DNA of 64,000 bases from Mucilaginibacter sp. (GCA_030445275.1 JAUCSE010000021.1:124001-188000); one strand, 5' to 3'. Counted from the first letter of the stretch, positions 53,815 to 63,660 are shown. Numbers and translations are program-made. The notes: a model not told the origin generated them from the letters alone.

Positions 53815-54312
53815 ATGAGTACATTTTACTTCATCGCGTTTTTGTCCATATTCTTTTCGATATTGGTTATCTCGGCTAAAAATCCGGTACATAGTATCCT
53901 TTATCTGATACTTACTTTTTTTACGTTCACCATTCACTATATTTTATTGAATGCCCAGTTTTTGGCTATCGTTAATTTTATAGTGTACATGGGGGCCATA
54001 CTGGTATTGTTCCTGTACACGCTGATGTTGATCAATCTGAACAAGGAGAGCGAACCTGTTAAACCATTTATGGTGAAATTTGCGGGTGTATTTGGTGGTG
54101 GTATTTTAATAGTGGCCCTGGTGGCTTCGTTAAAGTCAATCGGTATATCTGATCCTGTAATACTGAAGAATCCTGATCTGGGCCTCGTGAAAAATCTGGG
54201 TAAAGTATTGTTTAATGAATTTTTACTGCCATTTGAAGTATCGTCAGTATTGCTGTTATCGGCAATGGTGGGCGCGGTTCTGTTGGCTACTAAAGACCCT
54301 AAAGCTGCATAA
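53815..54312 (+). CDS. nuoJ: NADH-quinone oxidoreductase subunit J
   Basis: The 165-residue membrane subunit has five helices, including the helix 3 pi-bulge region (AIVNFIVYMGAILVLFLYTL) that is important for conformational coupling. It lies 61 bp after nuoI with a possible -7 box between. It is followed 2 bp later by nuoK. Confidence 0.95.
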   Translation: MSTFYFIAFLSIFFSILVISAKNPVHSILYLILTFFTFTIHYILLNAQFLAIVNFIVYMGAILVLFLYTLMLINLNKESEPVKPFMVKFAGVFGGGILIVALVASLKSIGISDPVILKNPDLGLVKNLGKVLFNEFLLPFEVSSVLLLSAMVGAVLLATKDPKAA

Positions 54313-54314
54313 TA

Positions 54315-54644
54315 ATGGATAGTTTAACAAATACCATACACGCGGTACCGCTTAATCATTATATATTATTAAGCACCATCATTTTTTCGATAGGAGTTAT
54401 CGGCGTTTTGATCCGTCGTAATGCCATTGTGATCTTTATGTCGGTTGAGCTGATGCTTAACGCGGTTAACCTGTTACTCGCAGCCTTCTCTGTTTACAGG
54501 GGCGATGCCAGCGGACAGGTTTTCGTGTTTTTTATTATGGCGCTTGCCGCCGCCGAAGTTGCTGTAGGCTTGGCTATCATTGTAATGATATACCGTAATA
54601 CTAACTCGGTTGATATCAACGTGCTGAACAGGCTGAAGTGGTAA
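54315..54644 (+). CDS. nuoK: NADH-quinone oxidoreductase subunit K
   Basis: The 109-residue membrane subunit has three helices. Conserved acidic residues appear in VIFMSVELMLNAVNLLL and in FIMALAAAEVAVGLAIIV, where glutamates take part in proton transfer. A family C palindrome fills the gap to nuoL. Confidence 0.96.
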   Translation: MDSLTNTIHAVPLNHYILLSTIIFSIGVIGVLIRRNAIVIFMSVELMLNAVNLLLAAFSVYRGDASGQVFVFFIMALAAAEVAVGLAIIVMIYRNTNSVDINVLNRLKW

Positions 54645-54776
54645 CCCCACCCAACCCTCCCCAAAGAGGAGGACTTTGAAAATGAATGTTACATCTGCTT
54701 TAAGGCAGGTTATAAATAAATTAAAATAAAAAGAAACTTAAAGTCTCTCCTTTTGGGGGAGATTTAGAGGGGGTTT
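54645..54776. repeat. Intergenic imperfect palindrome, family C, copy 2
   Basis: The left arm (ACCCAACCCTCCCCAAAGAG, GGACTTTG) and right arm (AAAGTCTCTCCTTTTGGGGG, then AGGGGG) are complementary with mismatches. It occupies the gap from the nuoK stop to 8 bp before nuoL. Same family as 2005-2102. Confidence 0.8.
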
Positions 54777-54783
54777 ATATAAC

Positions 54784-56697
54784 ATGGATAAATACATCTG
54801 GCTTATTCCCATATTACCGTTAGCCGGTTTTATTATTAACGGATTTGGCCGCAATTCATTATCAAAAAACGTAATTGGCTTTATTGGAAGTCTGCTGGTA
54901 CTGGTATCTTTTGGTTTAAGTCTCGCAGTTTTCTTCCAGATCAAATCAACCGGTCATCCTATCAATGTTACTTATTTCGATTGGATCTCTGTTGGGGCAT
55001 TAAAAATACCATTCGCATTTTTGGTAGATCAGTTGAGTTCTATCATGTTGCTTATTATAACCGGTGTTGGTTTCCTGATCCATCTGTACTCTGTAGGTTA
55101 TATGCATGACGATAAAGGTTTCGGCAAGTTTTTCGCTTACCTGAACCTATTTGTGTTCTTTATGCTTTTACTGGTAATGGGTTCAAACTACCTTATCATG
55201 TTCATTGGTTGGGAGGGCGTAGGTTTATGCTCATACCTGTTAATAGGTTTCTGGTACACCAATCCTAGTTATGCAGATGCTGCCAAAAAAGCCTTTATCA
55301 TGAACCGTATTGGCGACCTGGGCTTTTTATTAGGGGTGTTCACCATTATATATGTTTTTGGCAGCATTGAGTTTGCAACTATATTCCCCAAGGCAGCAAC
55401 CATGAAAGTTGGTTCGGCTCCATTCTTTACGGTTACTATATTATTGTTTGTGGGAGCGGTAGGTAAATCGGCACAGTTGCCTTTGTTTACCTGGCTGCCC
55501 GATGCCATGGCCGGTCCAACCCCAGTATCAGCATTGATACACGCAGCAACCATGGTTACGGCAGGTATCTATATGATAGCCCGTTCAAACATATTTTATA
55601 CACTGGCTCCGGATGTCATGGAGATTATAGCGATAGTAGGTTTAGCCACCGCGCTATTTGCCGCGCTGATTGCTTTAACACAAACCGATATTAAAAAGGT
55701 ACTGGCTTATTCAACCGTATCACAATTGGGTTATATGTTTTTAGGTTTAGGTGTGGGTGCATACACCGGAGCTTTCTTCCACGTATTAACACATGCATTT
55801 TTCAAAGCTTTATTATTCCTGGGTGCAGGTTCGGTGATCCATGCCATGGGTGGCGAACAGGATATGCGCAAAATGGGTGGCTTAAAAGGTAAAATCAAAG
55901 TGACCTTTGCTACCATGCTGATCGGTACCATAGCTATTTCAGGGATCCCCCCATTCTCGGGTTTCTTTTCAAAAGACGAAATCCTGGCTCATGCCTATGC
56001 ACATAGCACCACGTTTTATGTAATAGGCGTATTTACCGCTATGCTTACCTCATTCTATATGTTCCGGATGCTGTACCTTACTTTTTACGGCAAGTTCCGT
56101 GGTACACATGAGCAGGAGCACCATGTACATGAGTCGCCGGCAAGTATGACCATTCCGCTTATTGTGTTGGCCATCCTTTCTATAGTTGGTGGTTTTATTG
56201 GTGTGCCCGAGGTATTAGGCGGTCACCATGAGCTGGAGCATTTCCTGGCGCCGGTATTTGAGAAATCAAATGCCATTATGGGCGAACATCATCTACAGGC
56301 AAGTACCGAGTATATACTGATGGCTTTTTCAGTAGGCGTTGCCTTGGTAGCGTTGATATATGCTTATATCAAATACGCTAAAAACGGTAGTGTTCCGGTG
56401 GCTGATACAGAGGAGCGTCCTGCATTGACCAGTATATCATACCATAAATTTTATATCGATGAGCTTTATGATACGATTATCCGTAAACCGTTGGATTTCC
56501 TTTCCACATTTTTTTACAACGTGGTGGAGCGTCTGGGTATTGATGGCCTGGTGAACGGATTGGGTAAAGGTACTATTGAAACCAGCAAGGGCTTGCGTTT
56601 ACTGCAAACCGGTAATGTGGGTTTCTACATATTTATCATGGTACTGGGTATTATTGCTGTATTGGCGTATAGCATATTTGGATTAACTAAAATATAA
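54784..56697 (+). CDS. nuoL: NADH-quinone oxidoreductase subunit L
   Basis: A 637-residue antiporter-like membrane subunit with about 16 helices. Typical segments are FIGWEGVGLCSYLLIGFWYT (helix 5 glutamate), FTWLPDAMAGPTPVSALIHA and LAYSTVSQLGYMFLGLGVGA. The C-terminal third contains the polar segment before the lateral helix that spans NuoM and NuoN. Histidine-rich HEQEHHVHE lies in an external loop. Confidence 0.97.
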   Translation: MDKYIWLIPILPLAGFIINGFGRNSLSKNVIGFIGSLLVLVSFGLSLAVFFQIKSTGHPINVTYFDWISVGALKIPFAFLVDQLSSIMLLIITGVGFLIHLYSVGYMHDDKGFGKFFAYLNLFVFFMLLLVMGSNYLIMFIGWEGVGLCSYLLIGFWYTNPSYADAAKKAFIMNRIGDLGFLLGVFTIIYVFGSIEFATIFPKAATMKVGSAPFFTVTILLFVGAVGKSAQLPLFTWLPDAMAGPTPVSALIHAATMVTAGIYMIARSNIFYTLAPDVMEIIAIVGLATALFAALIALTQTDIKKVLAYSTVSQLGYMFLGLGVGAYTGAFFHVLTHAFFKALLFLGAGSVIHAMGGEQDMRKMGGLKGKIKVTFATMLIGTIAISGIPPFSGFFSKDEILAHAYAHSTTFYVIGVFTAMLTSFYMFRMLYLTFYGKFRGTHEQEHHVHESPASMTIPLIVLAILSIVGGFIGVPEVLGGHHELEHFLAPVFEKSNAIMGEHHLQASTEYILMAFSVGVALVALIYAYIKYAKNGSVPVADTEERPALTSISYHKFYIDELYDTIIRKPLDFLSTFFYNVVERLGIDGLVNGLGKGTIETSKGLRLLQTGNVGFYIFIMVLGIIAVLAYSIFGLTKI

Positions 56698-56720
56698 ACG
56701 ATAAGCGTTTACCATATAAC

Positions 56721-58193
56721 ATGACCGTTAGTATATTAATTTTTTTACCAGTAGTTGCCGCAATTATTGTTGCCTTATTAAAAAATGAGGTTGCCAAATA
56801 TGCTGCATTGTTTTTCTCCGTTGCCGAACTGGTAATAGCCGGCATATTTTTAAGCCGCTTTACACCTGATGCATCTACCCAGTTTATTATTGACGTACCA
56901 TGGATAACCAAATTTGGCATTTATTTTAGTGCCGGTATTGATGGCATCAGCATGATCATGGTATTATTGACCACGTTGCTTGTTCCACTTATTATTTTAT
57001 CCACCTTTCAGCATGAGCATAAAAATGCGGGCGCTTTTTATGGTTTGATATTGTTTATGCAGGCTGGCCTGCTGGTAGTGTTTACTGCACTTGACGGATT
57101 TTTATTCTACGTAGGATGGGAAGCCGCGCTAATACCGATCTACTTTATATGTGCCCTGTGGGGTGGTGAAAATCGCATCCGCATCACCATTAAGTTTTTT
57201 ATATACACGTTTGCCGGCTCGTTATTTATGCTGATAGGTATCATTTACCTGTACCTGCAAACACCAGGTAAAACATATGACCTGCACGAATTTTACAGAG
57301 TAGCATTAGATGCACGCCACCAGTCATTTGTATTCTGGGCATTTTTCCTGGCCTTTGCCATTAAGATGCCTTTGTTTCCATTCCATACCTGGCAACCGGA
57401 TACTTATACCGAAGCGCCAACCGCGGGTACCATGATGTTATCAGGTATTATGCTTAAAATGGGTATTTACGGTGTTATTCGCTGGTTAATACCAAACGCG
57501 CCAATCGGTTTTATACAATGGCAAAGCCTGGTGATCATATTAGCGGTGATCAGTATTATATATGCATCGCTTATTGCCTTTAATCAAAAAGATGGTAAAC
57601 GCTTAGTGGCTTACTCATCCATAGCACACGTTGGTCTGATAGCTGCCGGTATATTTGCCTGGAACTTACAGGGTATACAGGGTGCCATGATACAAATGCT
57701 AAACCACGGTATCAACGTAGTGGGTATGTTCTTTATCTGGGATATTATCAGCAGAAGATTAAAGACCCGCGATATCAGTCAGCTGGGCGGTATTGCTAAA
57801 GTAGCGCCGCAGTTTTCCATCGCTTTTTTAATTATTGTATTAGGTACAGTAGGCTTACCATTAACCAACGGTTTTATTGGTGAGTTTTTATTATTGAGTG
57901 GTGTTTTTCAATACAGCGCTCAACATTATGTGAACATTGTACTGGCAACTGTAGCAGGCTTAACCATCATTTTTGGAGCGGTATATATGCTGCGGATGTA
58001 CAAAAATGTAATGCAAGGCGAAACTAACGAATTGACTGCCACTTTTACAGACATCACCGGATCAGAAAAATTAACATTGGGTATTATCTGTATATTGATC
58101 ATTGTAATAGGTGTTTACCCGCATCCTATTATGCAGATATCTGAAGCGGCCGTTAATAATTTAATACACACTGTAAATGCAAGGGTTAATTAA
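56721..58193 (+). CDS. nuoM: NADH-quinone oxidoreductase subunit M
   Basis: The 490-residue antiporter-like membrane subunit has about 14 helices. Conserved pieces are FYVGWEAALIPIYFICALWG with the helix 5 glutamate, FPFHTWQPDTYTEAPTAGTM, and AYSSIAHVGLIAAGIFAWN. It is separated by 23 bp from nuoL and 26 bp from nuoN. Confidence 0.97.
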   Translation: MTVSILIFLPVVAAIIVALLKNEVAKYAALFFSVAELVIAGIFLSRFTPDASTQFIIDVPWITKFGIYFSAGIDGISMIMVLLTTLLVPLIILSTFQHEHKNAGAFYGLILFMQAGLLVVFTALDGFLFYVGWEAALIPIYFICALWGGENRIRITIKFFIYTFAGSLFMLIGIIYLYLQTPGKTYDLHEFYRVALDARHQSFVFWAFFLAFAIKMPLFPFHTWQPDTYTEAPTAGTMMLSGIMLKMGIYGVIRWLIPNAPIGFIQWQSLVIILAVISIIYASLIAFNQKDGKRLVAYSSIAHVGLIAAGIFAWNLQGIQGAMIQMLNHGINVVGMFFIWDIISRRLKTRDISQLGGIAKVAPQFSIAFLIIVLGTVGLPLTNGFIGEFLLLSGVFQYSAQHYVNIVLATVAGLTIIFGAVYMLRMYKNVMQGETNELTATFTDITGSEKLTLGIICILIIVIGVYPHPIMQISEAAVNNLIHTVNARVN

Positions 58194-58219
58194 TTTAACT
58201 TTTAGAATTTAAAACATAA

Positions 58220-59596
58220 ATGACTACTTTAATCATCATATCTATTTTGCCCATCGTGCTTTTGTACCTTGGTTTATATAAGGCTACAAAGTCATTATTA
58301 CCGGTTACTATTGTGGGCTTATTAGTGGCCTTAGGCTTTGCCATTGCTCAATGGAATAATGCTGCCCTGCCTATTTATCATGGTATGATGATGTTTGATA
58401 ATTTCTCTGTCGCGTTTTCAGGCATCACTATTATAGCCACTATTCTTATCCTGATGTTATCAGGTGGGTATTTTGAAAAGATCAGCAAAAATGTCGCCGA
58501 GTACTATGCTATTATATTGTTTTCGCTGGCAGGTATCATCGTAATGCTTTCGTTTTATAATCTGGTGATGCTGTTTATCGGCATCGAGATCATGTCAGTA
58601 AGTTTATATATACTGGCAGGTATTAAGAAAAGCGATTTTGCATCAAATGAGGCCGCATTGAAATACTTCCTGATGGGAGCGTTTTCAACAGGGTTCTTGC
58701 TATTTGGTATCACCCTGATATATGGTTCAACAGGATCTTTCAGTTTAGAGGTGATAAAAGAATGGGTTTTATCTCATCCGCATATCGACCCTATGTTTTA
58801 TACAGGTATAGCGTTGATCATTGTTGGTCTTTGTTTTAAAGTAGGCGCTGCCCCTTTCCATTTCTGGACACCGGATGTATACGAAGGTTCACCAACCCTG
58901 ATTACCGCGTTCATGTCAACCGTAGTAAAAACCGCTGGCTTTGCAGCTTTTTTGCGTTTGTTTTCGGTATGCTTTGCACCCCTGTCTGACTTTTGGGTAC
59001 CAGTATTATTGGTTATTACTGTTATCACTTTATTTATTGGCAACATTACAGCGCTGTATCAGCAAAGCTTTAAGCGTATGCTGGCGTTTTCAAGTATATC
59101 GCATGCTGGCTATTTACTTTTCGCTATTGTAGGTTTAGGTGTGGGATCGGCAAATTCAGTGTTTATTTATGCTACCGCATATTCCATCGCATCTATTATA
59201 GCTTTTGGTAGCCTGATCTTGGTGCAGCAGCAAAGCGGCAATGATAGTTTTGATAGCTTTAACGGACTGGCAAAAAAGAATCCTTTCCTGGCATTGGTAT
59301 TAACTATAGCCATGCTTTCATTAGCCGGCATACCACTTACTGCTGGCTTTATCGGTAAATTCTTCATGTTTTCAGGAGCGATAGCCAAATACCAGGTTTG
59401 GTTGGTTATTATAGCTGTAGTAAACGCTATTATCAGCATTTTTTATTATTTCAGGGTTATTATAGCTATGTATTTCCGCTCGGCCGAACGTGCGGAACTG
59501 GCTGTGCCTGCTTATTATAAAATTGTATTTGCCATCTCGGCATTGGTAACTATCCTTATTGGTATCTACCCTGATTTTATAGCCCGCTTCATTTAA
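58220..59596 (+). CDS. nuoN: NADH-quinone oxidoreductase subunit N
   Basis: The 458-residue antiporter-like subunit is the last of the operon. Landmarks are LFIGIEIMSVSLYILAG with the conserved glutamate, PFHFWTPDVYEGSPTLITAF, and AFSSISHAGYLLFAIVGLGV. No clear terminator follows; the DedA gene begins 57 bp downstream, so read-through is possible. Confidence 0.96.
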   Translation: MTTLIIISILPIVLLYLGLYKATKSLLPVTIVGLLVALGFAIAQWNNAALPIYHGMMMFDNFSVAFSGITIIATILILMLSGGYFEKISKNVAEYYAIILFSLAGIIVMLSFYNLVMLFIGIEIMSVSLYILAGIKKSDFASNEAALKYFLMGAFSTGFLLFGITLIYGSTGSFSLEVIKEWVLSHPHIDPMFYTGIALIIVGLCFKVGAAPFHFWTPDVYEGSPTLITAFMSTVVKTAGFAAFLRLFSVCFAPLSDFWVPVLLVITVITLFIGNITALYQQSFKRMLAFSSISHAGYLLFAIVGLGVGSANSVFIYATAYSIASIIAFGSLILVQQQSGNDSFDSFNGLAKKNPFLALVLTIAMLSLAGIPLTAGFIGKFFMFSGAIAKYQVWLVIIAVVNAIISIFYYFRVIIAMYFRSAERAELAVPAYYKIVFAISALVTILIGIYPDFIARFI

Positions 59597-59653
59597 TCGG
59601 TAAACGAATAACTGCAAATTGATTTAATATTTGTAGTTTTACAGATATAGTGA

Positions 59654-60295
59654 ATGGAAAGTTTTTGGGAATACCTTCAAAATTTAACGGACGCTCAATC
59701 CATCATAAGCAAGGGAGGCTTTTATCTCTTGCTTGTTGTTGTTTTTGCTGAAACCGGCTTGTTTTTTGGTTTTTTTTTACCAGGAGATTATTTGTTGTTT
59801 ATGGCAGGCCTGCTATGCTCGGCTGGCAAGGTTGATGTAACTATATCCACTTTAGTGTTATCGCTTGTAGGAGCAGGAGTATTAGGAAATTTTGCGGGAT
59901 ATTGGTTTGGTTTTAGGACAGGACCGGTGTTGTTTAACAAAAGCGATTCGCTGTTTTTTAAGAAACGTTACGTAACCCTCGCCAGCGAATTTTATAACAA
60001 ATACGGCGGCATGGCACTCATTTTAGGTAGATTTTTCCCAATAGTTAGAACATTTGCTCCTATATTTGCAGGAGTTGTTAAAGTTGATATAAAGAAGTTT
60101 ACTTTATATAACTTTATAGGCAGCGTTACCTGGGTATGTACATTTACTTTGGGTGGCTTTTTTTTGGGGAAAAGATTTCCGCAGTTGCAGAATTACCTGC
60201 AGTATATAGTTATAGGACTTATACTGATTACCTCAATTCCACTTATTATTGCCTATATAAGAAAGAAATATTTAGAAGCAAAAGAAATAAAATAA
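59654..60295 (+). CDS. DedA family membrane protein
   Basis: The 213-residue membrane protein has the DedA / SNARE-associated (VTT) pattern: re-entrant region FAETGLFFGFFLPGDYLLFM, then GNFAGYWFGFRTGP, the conserved GRFFPIVRTFAPIFAGV with the essential arginines, and a C-terminal amphipathic tail. Members are implicated in flipping undecaprenyl phosphate or phosphatidylethanolamine and in membrane homeostasis. It lies between nuoN and ppa on the same strand. Confidence 0.92.
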   Translation: MESFWEYLQNLTDAQSIISKGGFYLLLVVVFAETGLFFGFFLPGDYLLFMAGLLCSAGKVDVTISTLVLSLVGAGVLGNFAGYWFGFRTGPVLFNKSDSLFFKKRYVTLASEFYNKYGGMALILGRFFPIVRTFAPIFAGVVKVDIKKFTLYNFIGSVTWVCTFTLGGFFLGKRFPQLQNYLQYIVIGLILITSIPLIIAYIRKKYLEAKEIK

Positions 60296-60309
60296 ACATA
60301 ATATACTAA

Positions 60310-60858
60310 ATGAGTACTCAACACCCCTGGCACCAGGTTTCTCCTGGCGAGAATATTCCTGAAATTGTTAATGCTATAATTGAAATACCTAAGGGTTCAA
60401 AAGCGAAGTATGAAATTGATAAAGACTCTGGTTTGTTAAAATTAGACCGGGTTTTGTTTTCATCAGTAATGTACCCGGCCAATTATGGCTTTATCCCACA
60501 AACCTATTGCGACGATAAAGATCCGTTGGACATTCTGGTACTTTGTTCTATCGACGTTTTCCCGATGTCAATCATCGAAGCAAAGGTAGTAGGTGTGATG
60601 CACATGGTTGATAATGGTGAGCAGGATGATAAGATTATAGCGGTGGCTAAGAACGATATGTCTGTAAACTATATCAATGACCTGAATGAATTACCGCCGC
60701 ATGCTATGACTGAGATAGTACGTTTCTTTAAAGATTATAAAAAACTGGAAGGCAAGAACGTAACTATTGAACATTTATTAGGTTTACGTTACGCACATAA
60801 AGTGATACAAGAAAGCCTGGAATTGTATAAAACTACTTTTCCTGAGTACAATCAATAA
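60310..60858 (+). CDS. ppa: Soluble inorganic pyrophosphatase
   Basis: The 182-residue family I pyrophosphatase is Mg-dependent and hydrolyses PPi to two phosphates in the cytoplasm. The substrate-pocket residues are in [10 protein letters not shown] and [25 protein letters not shown], the latter containing the D-x-D-P-x-D metal ligands. It is 14 bp downstream of the DedA gene and 3 bp before the CNNM/CorC gene. Confidence 0.96.
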   Translation: MSTQHPWHQVSPGENIPEIVNAIIEIPKGSKAKYEIDKDSGLLKLDRVLFSSVMYPANYGFIPQTYCDDKDPLDILVLCSIDVFPMSIIEAKVVGVMHMVDNGEQDDKIIAVAKNDMSVNYINDLNELPPHAMTEIVRFFKDYKKLEGKNVTIEHLLGLRYAHKVIQESLELYKTTFPEYNQ

Positions 60859-60861
60859 TTG

Positions 60862-62205
60862 ATGGACCACCCCGATCTCGACATAAGCTTATTTCATATT
60901 TTCCTGACCGCATTTCTGGTGCTGCTCAACGGGTTTTTTGTTGCCGCGGAATTTGCCATGGTACGTGTCAGGGGATCGCAAATTGAACTTAAAGCTAAAA
61001 CCGGGAGCCGTGTTGCAAAAGTAGCACGGGGTATAATGCATAATCTGGACGGATACCTGGCTGCTACACAGCTGGGTATTACCATTGCCTCACTGGGCTT
61101 AGGCTGGGCGGGCGAAGAGGTGGTTACCAAGATGATGTTAAACCTCTTTTCTTTTTTTGGAGTGGTTATCACATCGCCGTTTATTATTAATACCAGTCAT
61201 GTGGTGGCTTTTGCTGCTATTACCGTATTGCATATTGTATTTGGTGAGCTGGCGCCAAAATCATTGGCCATACAAAGGTCAGTACGTACAGTAATGACTA
61301 TATCTGTCCCGTTGCGTTTCTTCTTTCTGGTTTGCCGGCCACTTATATGGTTGTTAAATGGCTTTGCAAACTTTGTTTTAAAAATGGTAGGTATTAACCC
61401 TCTGCCTGGAGGCGAAGCACATCATAGCTCGGAGGAGTTACAATACCTGCTTGAACAAGGTAAGGAAACCGGCGCGCTTGACTCAAACGAACATGAACTG
61501 ATACAGAACGTATTTGATTTTAATGAGCGGGTTGTTAAAAATATTATGGTACCGCGTACCAAAATATCAGGTGTAGATATAGCTTCAACTACACAGGAAC
61601 TGTTAGATATGATCATCACCGAAGGATATTCACGTATGCCTGTTTTTGATGATGTGATTGATAAAATAATTGGTATAGTACACGCCAAAGATATACTGCC
61701 GCTATTGGCCCGTAATGAAGAGATCGTGTTAAAGGATATCATTCGTAAGCCTTATTTTATCCCCGAAACCAAAAAAATCAATGATCTGATGGCCGAGTTG
61801 CAGCAGAAACGCATACAGATAGCTATTGTGCTTGATGAGTTTGGTGGTACAGCTGGTATGGTTACGCTGGAAGATATTGTGGAAGAGCTGGTAGGCGAGA
61901 TACAGGATGAGTATGATGAGGAAAAGCCAATTGTTGAAAAAGTAAATGATCGCGAATTTATTGTAAATGCACTTGCATCTATTTATGATGTAAATGAACA
62001 TTTACCACATGACCTGCCCGAGGATGGCGATTTTGATACCGTATCTGGCTGGCTGGGCGACATATTTGGTAAAATACCTGATGTTGGCGAACAAAAGGAA
62101 TCAAATGGATATAACATTACCGTACTTCGTAAATCTGATCAGAATATCGAATCAGTTAAATTAGAATTGCTGATAAATGAAGAAGATGCGGTAGATTTAC
62201 ACTGA
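60862..62205 (+). CDS. CNNM/CorC-type hemolysin-family protein
   Basis: The 447-residue protein begins with a DUF21/CNNM transmembrane domain (FHIFLTAFLVLLNGFFVAAE, AMVRVRGSQIEL, GYLAATQLGITIASLGLGW). It continues with a CBS pair (NIMVPRTKISGVD to LDEFGGTAGMVTLEDIVEEL) and a C-terminal CorC_HlyC domain (DFDTVSGWLGDIFG). Members are linked to magnesium or cobalt efflux and membrane integrity. The ATG at 60862 follows a TTG; either start gives nearly the same protein. Confidence 0.93.
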   Translation: MDHPDLDISLFHIFLTAFLVLLNGFFVAAEFAMVRVRGSQIELKAKTGSRVAKVARGIMHNLDGYLAATQLGITIASLGLGWAGEEVVTKMMLNLFSFFGVVITSPFIINTSHVVAFAAITVLHIVFGELAPKSLAIQRSVRTVMTISVPLRFFFLVCRPLIWLLNGFANFVLKMVGINPLPGGEAHHSSEELQYLLEQGKETGALDSNEHELIQNVFDFNERVVKNIMVPRTKISGVDIASTTQELLDMIITEGYSRMPVFDDVIDKIIGIVHAKDILPLLARNEEIVLKDIIRKPYFIPETKKINDLMAELQQKRIQIAIVLDEFGGTAGMVTLEDIVEELVGEIQDEYDEEKPIVEKVNDREFIVNALASIYDVNEHLPHDLPEDGDFDTVSGWLGDIFGKIPDVGEQKESNGYNITVLRKSDQNIESVKLELLINEEDAVDLH

Positions 62206-62210
62206 GTGAT

Positions 62211-62283
62211 GCTGAAAGCTTAAGGCTGAAAGCACAAAGCTTTATGTATTCAGGCTTTTGGCTTTAAGCCTTAAGCTTTCAGC
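62211..62283. repeat. Intergenic imperfect palindrome, family E
   Basis: GCTGAAAGCTTAAGGCTGAA (from 62211) is complementary with few mismatches to GGCTTTAAGCCTTAAGCTTT... (62260-62283), with an AT-rich centre. It occupies the gap before rsmE and would be wrongly read as coding if rsmE were started at 62258. Confidence 0.8.
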
Positions 62284-62293
62284 TTTTGATTTT

Positions 62294-63001
62294 ATGCTTT
62301 TTTATACTCCTGATATTGAACCCGCTCACCCCCAGTATTTTCTTAGCGAAGAAGAAAGTAAACATGCTATCCGTGTATTAAGACTTGAACCCGGGAGCGA
62401 AGTGCAGCTTATTGATGGTCGTGGAGGTTTTTATACGGCTGTTATACATGATGCGCACCCTAAACGTACCATATTAAACATTACCTCGGTTACAACCGAT
62501 TATAACCAGCGTAACCATTACCTGCACCTGGCAGTAGCCCCAACAAAAAACATAGAACGCCTGGAGTGGTTTTTAGAAAAAGCCACCGAAATTGGTATCG
62601 ACGAAATATCCCTGATCATTAGTCACCGGTCTGAACGTAAGGAAGCAAAGGTTGACAGGCTAAACAAGATCATTACTGCGGCTATAAAGCAATCTATAAA
62701 AGCGTATCATCCCTTTTTAAATGAACCCATAAAGTTAAATCAGTTATTGACGCAGCCGTTTGATGGGCAAAAATTCATAGCACATTGCGAGCCTGGTGAT
62801 AAGGTTAACCTTAGGGATGAGCTGGCATTACAGGGCCGATACATGATACTGATAGGCCCAGAAGGTGATTTTACACCCGCCGAAATTGAAACTGCTTTAC
62901 AAAACGGTTTTAAACCCATAACTTTAGGTGAGAGCCGCTTGCGTACCGAAACCGCTGCGCTCGAGGCCTGCTTTGAAGTGAACTTTTTAAACCGTGTATG
63001 A
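62294..63001 (+). CDS. rsmE: 16S rRNA (uracil1498-N3)-methyltransferase
   Basis: The 235-residue SPOUT-family methyltransferase modifies U1498 of 16S rRNA using SAM. The N-terminal PUA-like part (FLSEEESKHAIRVLRLEPGS) is followed by the knotted SAM-binding region LIGPEGDFTPAEIE and GESRLRTETAALEA. ATG at 62294 (MLFYTPDIEP) is chosen because sequence upstream belongs to a palindromic repeat. Its stop overlaps the next start in ATGA. Confidence 0.95.
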   Translation: MLFYTPDIEPAHPQYFLSEEESKHAIRVLRLEPGSEVQLIDGRGGFYTAVIHDAHPKRTILNITSVTTDYNQRNHYLHLAVAPTKNIERLEWFLEKATEIGIDEISLIISHRSERKEAKVDRLNKIITAAIKQSIKAYHPFLNEPIKLNQLLTQPFDGQKFIAHCEPGDKVNLRDELALQGRYMILIGPEGDFTPAEIETALQNGFKPITLGESRLRTETAALEACFEVNFLNRV

Positions 63002-63660
63002 AAATAGCTAAATATATCATAATTGCTTTTGCTGCCATTATGGTTATGAGCGGTTTTAACGCGCCTGCTTATAAAATTGCGCGGCTTAAGTATAACGGCG
63101 GTGGCGATTGGTATGGCGACCGTACCGCTTTAATCAACCTGGTGAAATTTTGTAATGAAATTTTGAAAACGAATTTTGAGGCCGAAGATGATGTGGTTGA
63201 AGCCGGCAGCGCCTCGTTATTTAATTATCCGTTTATTTTTATGACAGGACATGGCAACGTGATATTTAGTGATCAGGAAGCCCGGAATTTACGTAAATAT
63301 TTAACCGGAGGGGGCTTTTTGCACATCGACGATAATTACGGCTTTGATAAATTTGTTAGGCCGCAAATGAAAAAAGTTTTCCCCGAACTTGATTTTGTTG
63401 AATTGCCCGTTAATCACCCTATTTATCATCAAAAATATAGCTTCCCTAATGGATTACCCAAAATTCATGAACACGATGGGAAACGGGCACAAGGTTTCGG
63501 CCTTATTTATAAAGGTAGATTGGTGTGTTTTTACACCTATGAGTGCGATTTAGGCAATGGGTGGGAGGATTATGGCACTTATGCTGGCGACACACAGGAA
63601 GCTCGCTTAAAAGCGCTGAAAATGGGTGCAAACTTAATTCAGTATGTGTTTACTGAATAA
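62998..63660 (+). CDS. Exported DUF4159 domain protein
   Basis: The 220-residue protein starts with a hydrophobic signal segment (MKIAKYIIIAFAAIMVMSGFNAPAY). The DUF4159 body has ARLKYNGGGDWYGDRTALIN, a glutamine-amidotransferase-like core (LFNYPFIFMTGHGNVIFSDQ, LTGGGFLHIDDNYGFDKF) and a C-terminal helix. Function is unknown. It is translationally coupled to rsmE by the ATGA overlap. Confidence 0.88.
   Translation: MKIAKYIIIAFAAIMVMSGFNAPAYKIARLKYNGGGDWYGDRTALINLVKFCNEILKTNFEAEDDVVEAGSASLFNYPFIFMTGHGNVIFSDQEARNLRKYLTGGGFLHIDDNYGFDKFVRPQMKKVFPELDFVELPVNHPIYHQKYSFPNGLPKIHEHDGKRAQGFGLIYKGRLVCFYTYECDLGNGWEDYGTYAGDTQEARLKALKMGANLIQYVFTE

Noticed and set aside
62258..62293. N-terminal extension of rsmE
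   Set aside because: It lies in the right arm of the family E palindrome; MLFYTPDIEP is the usual family start.
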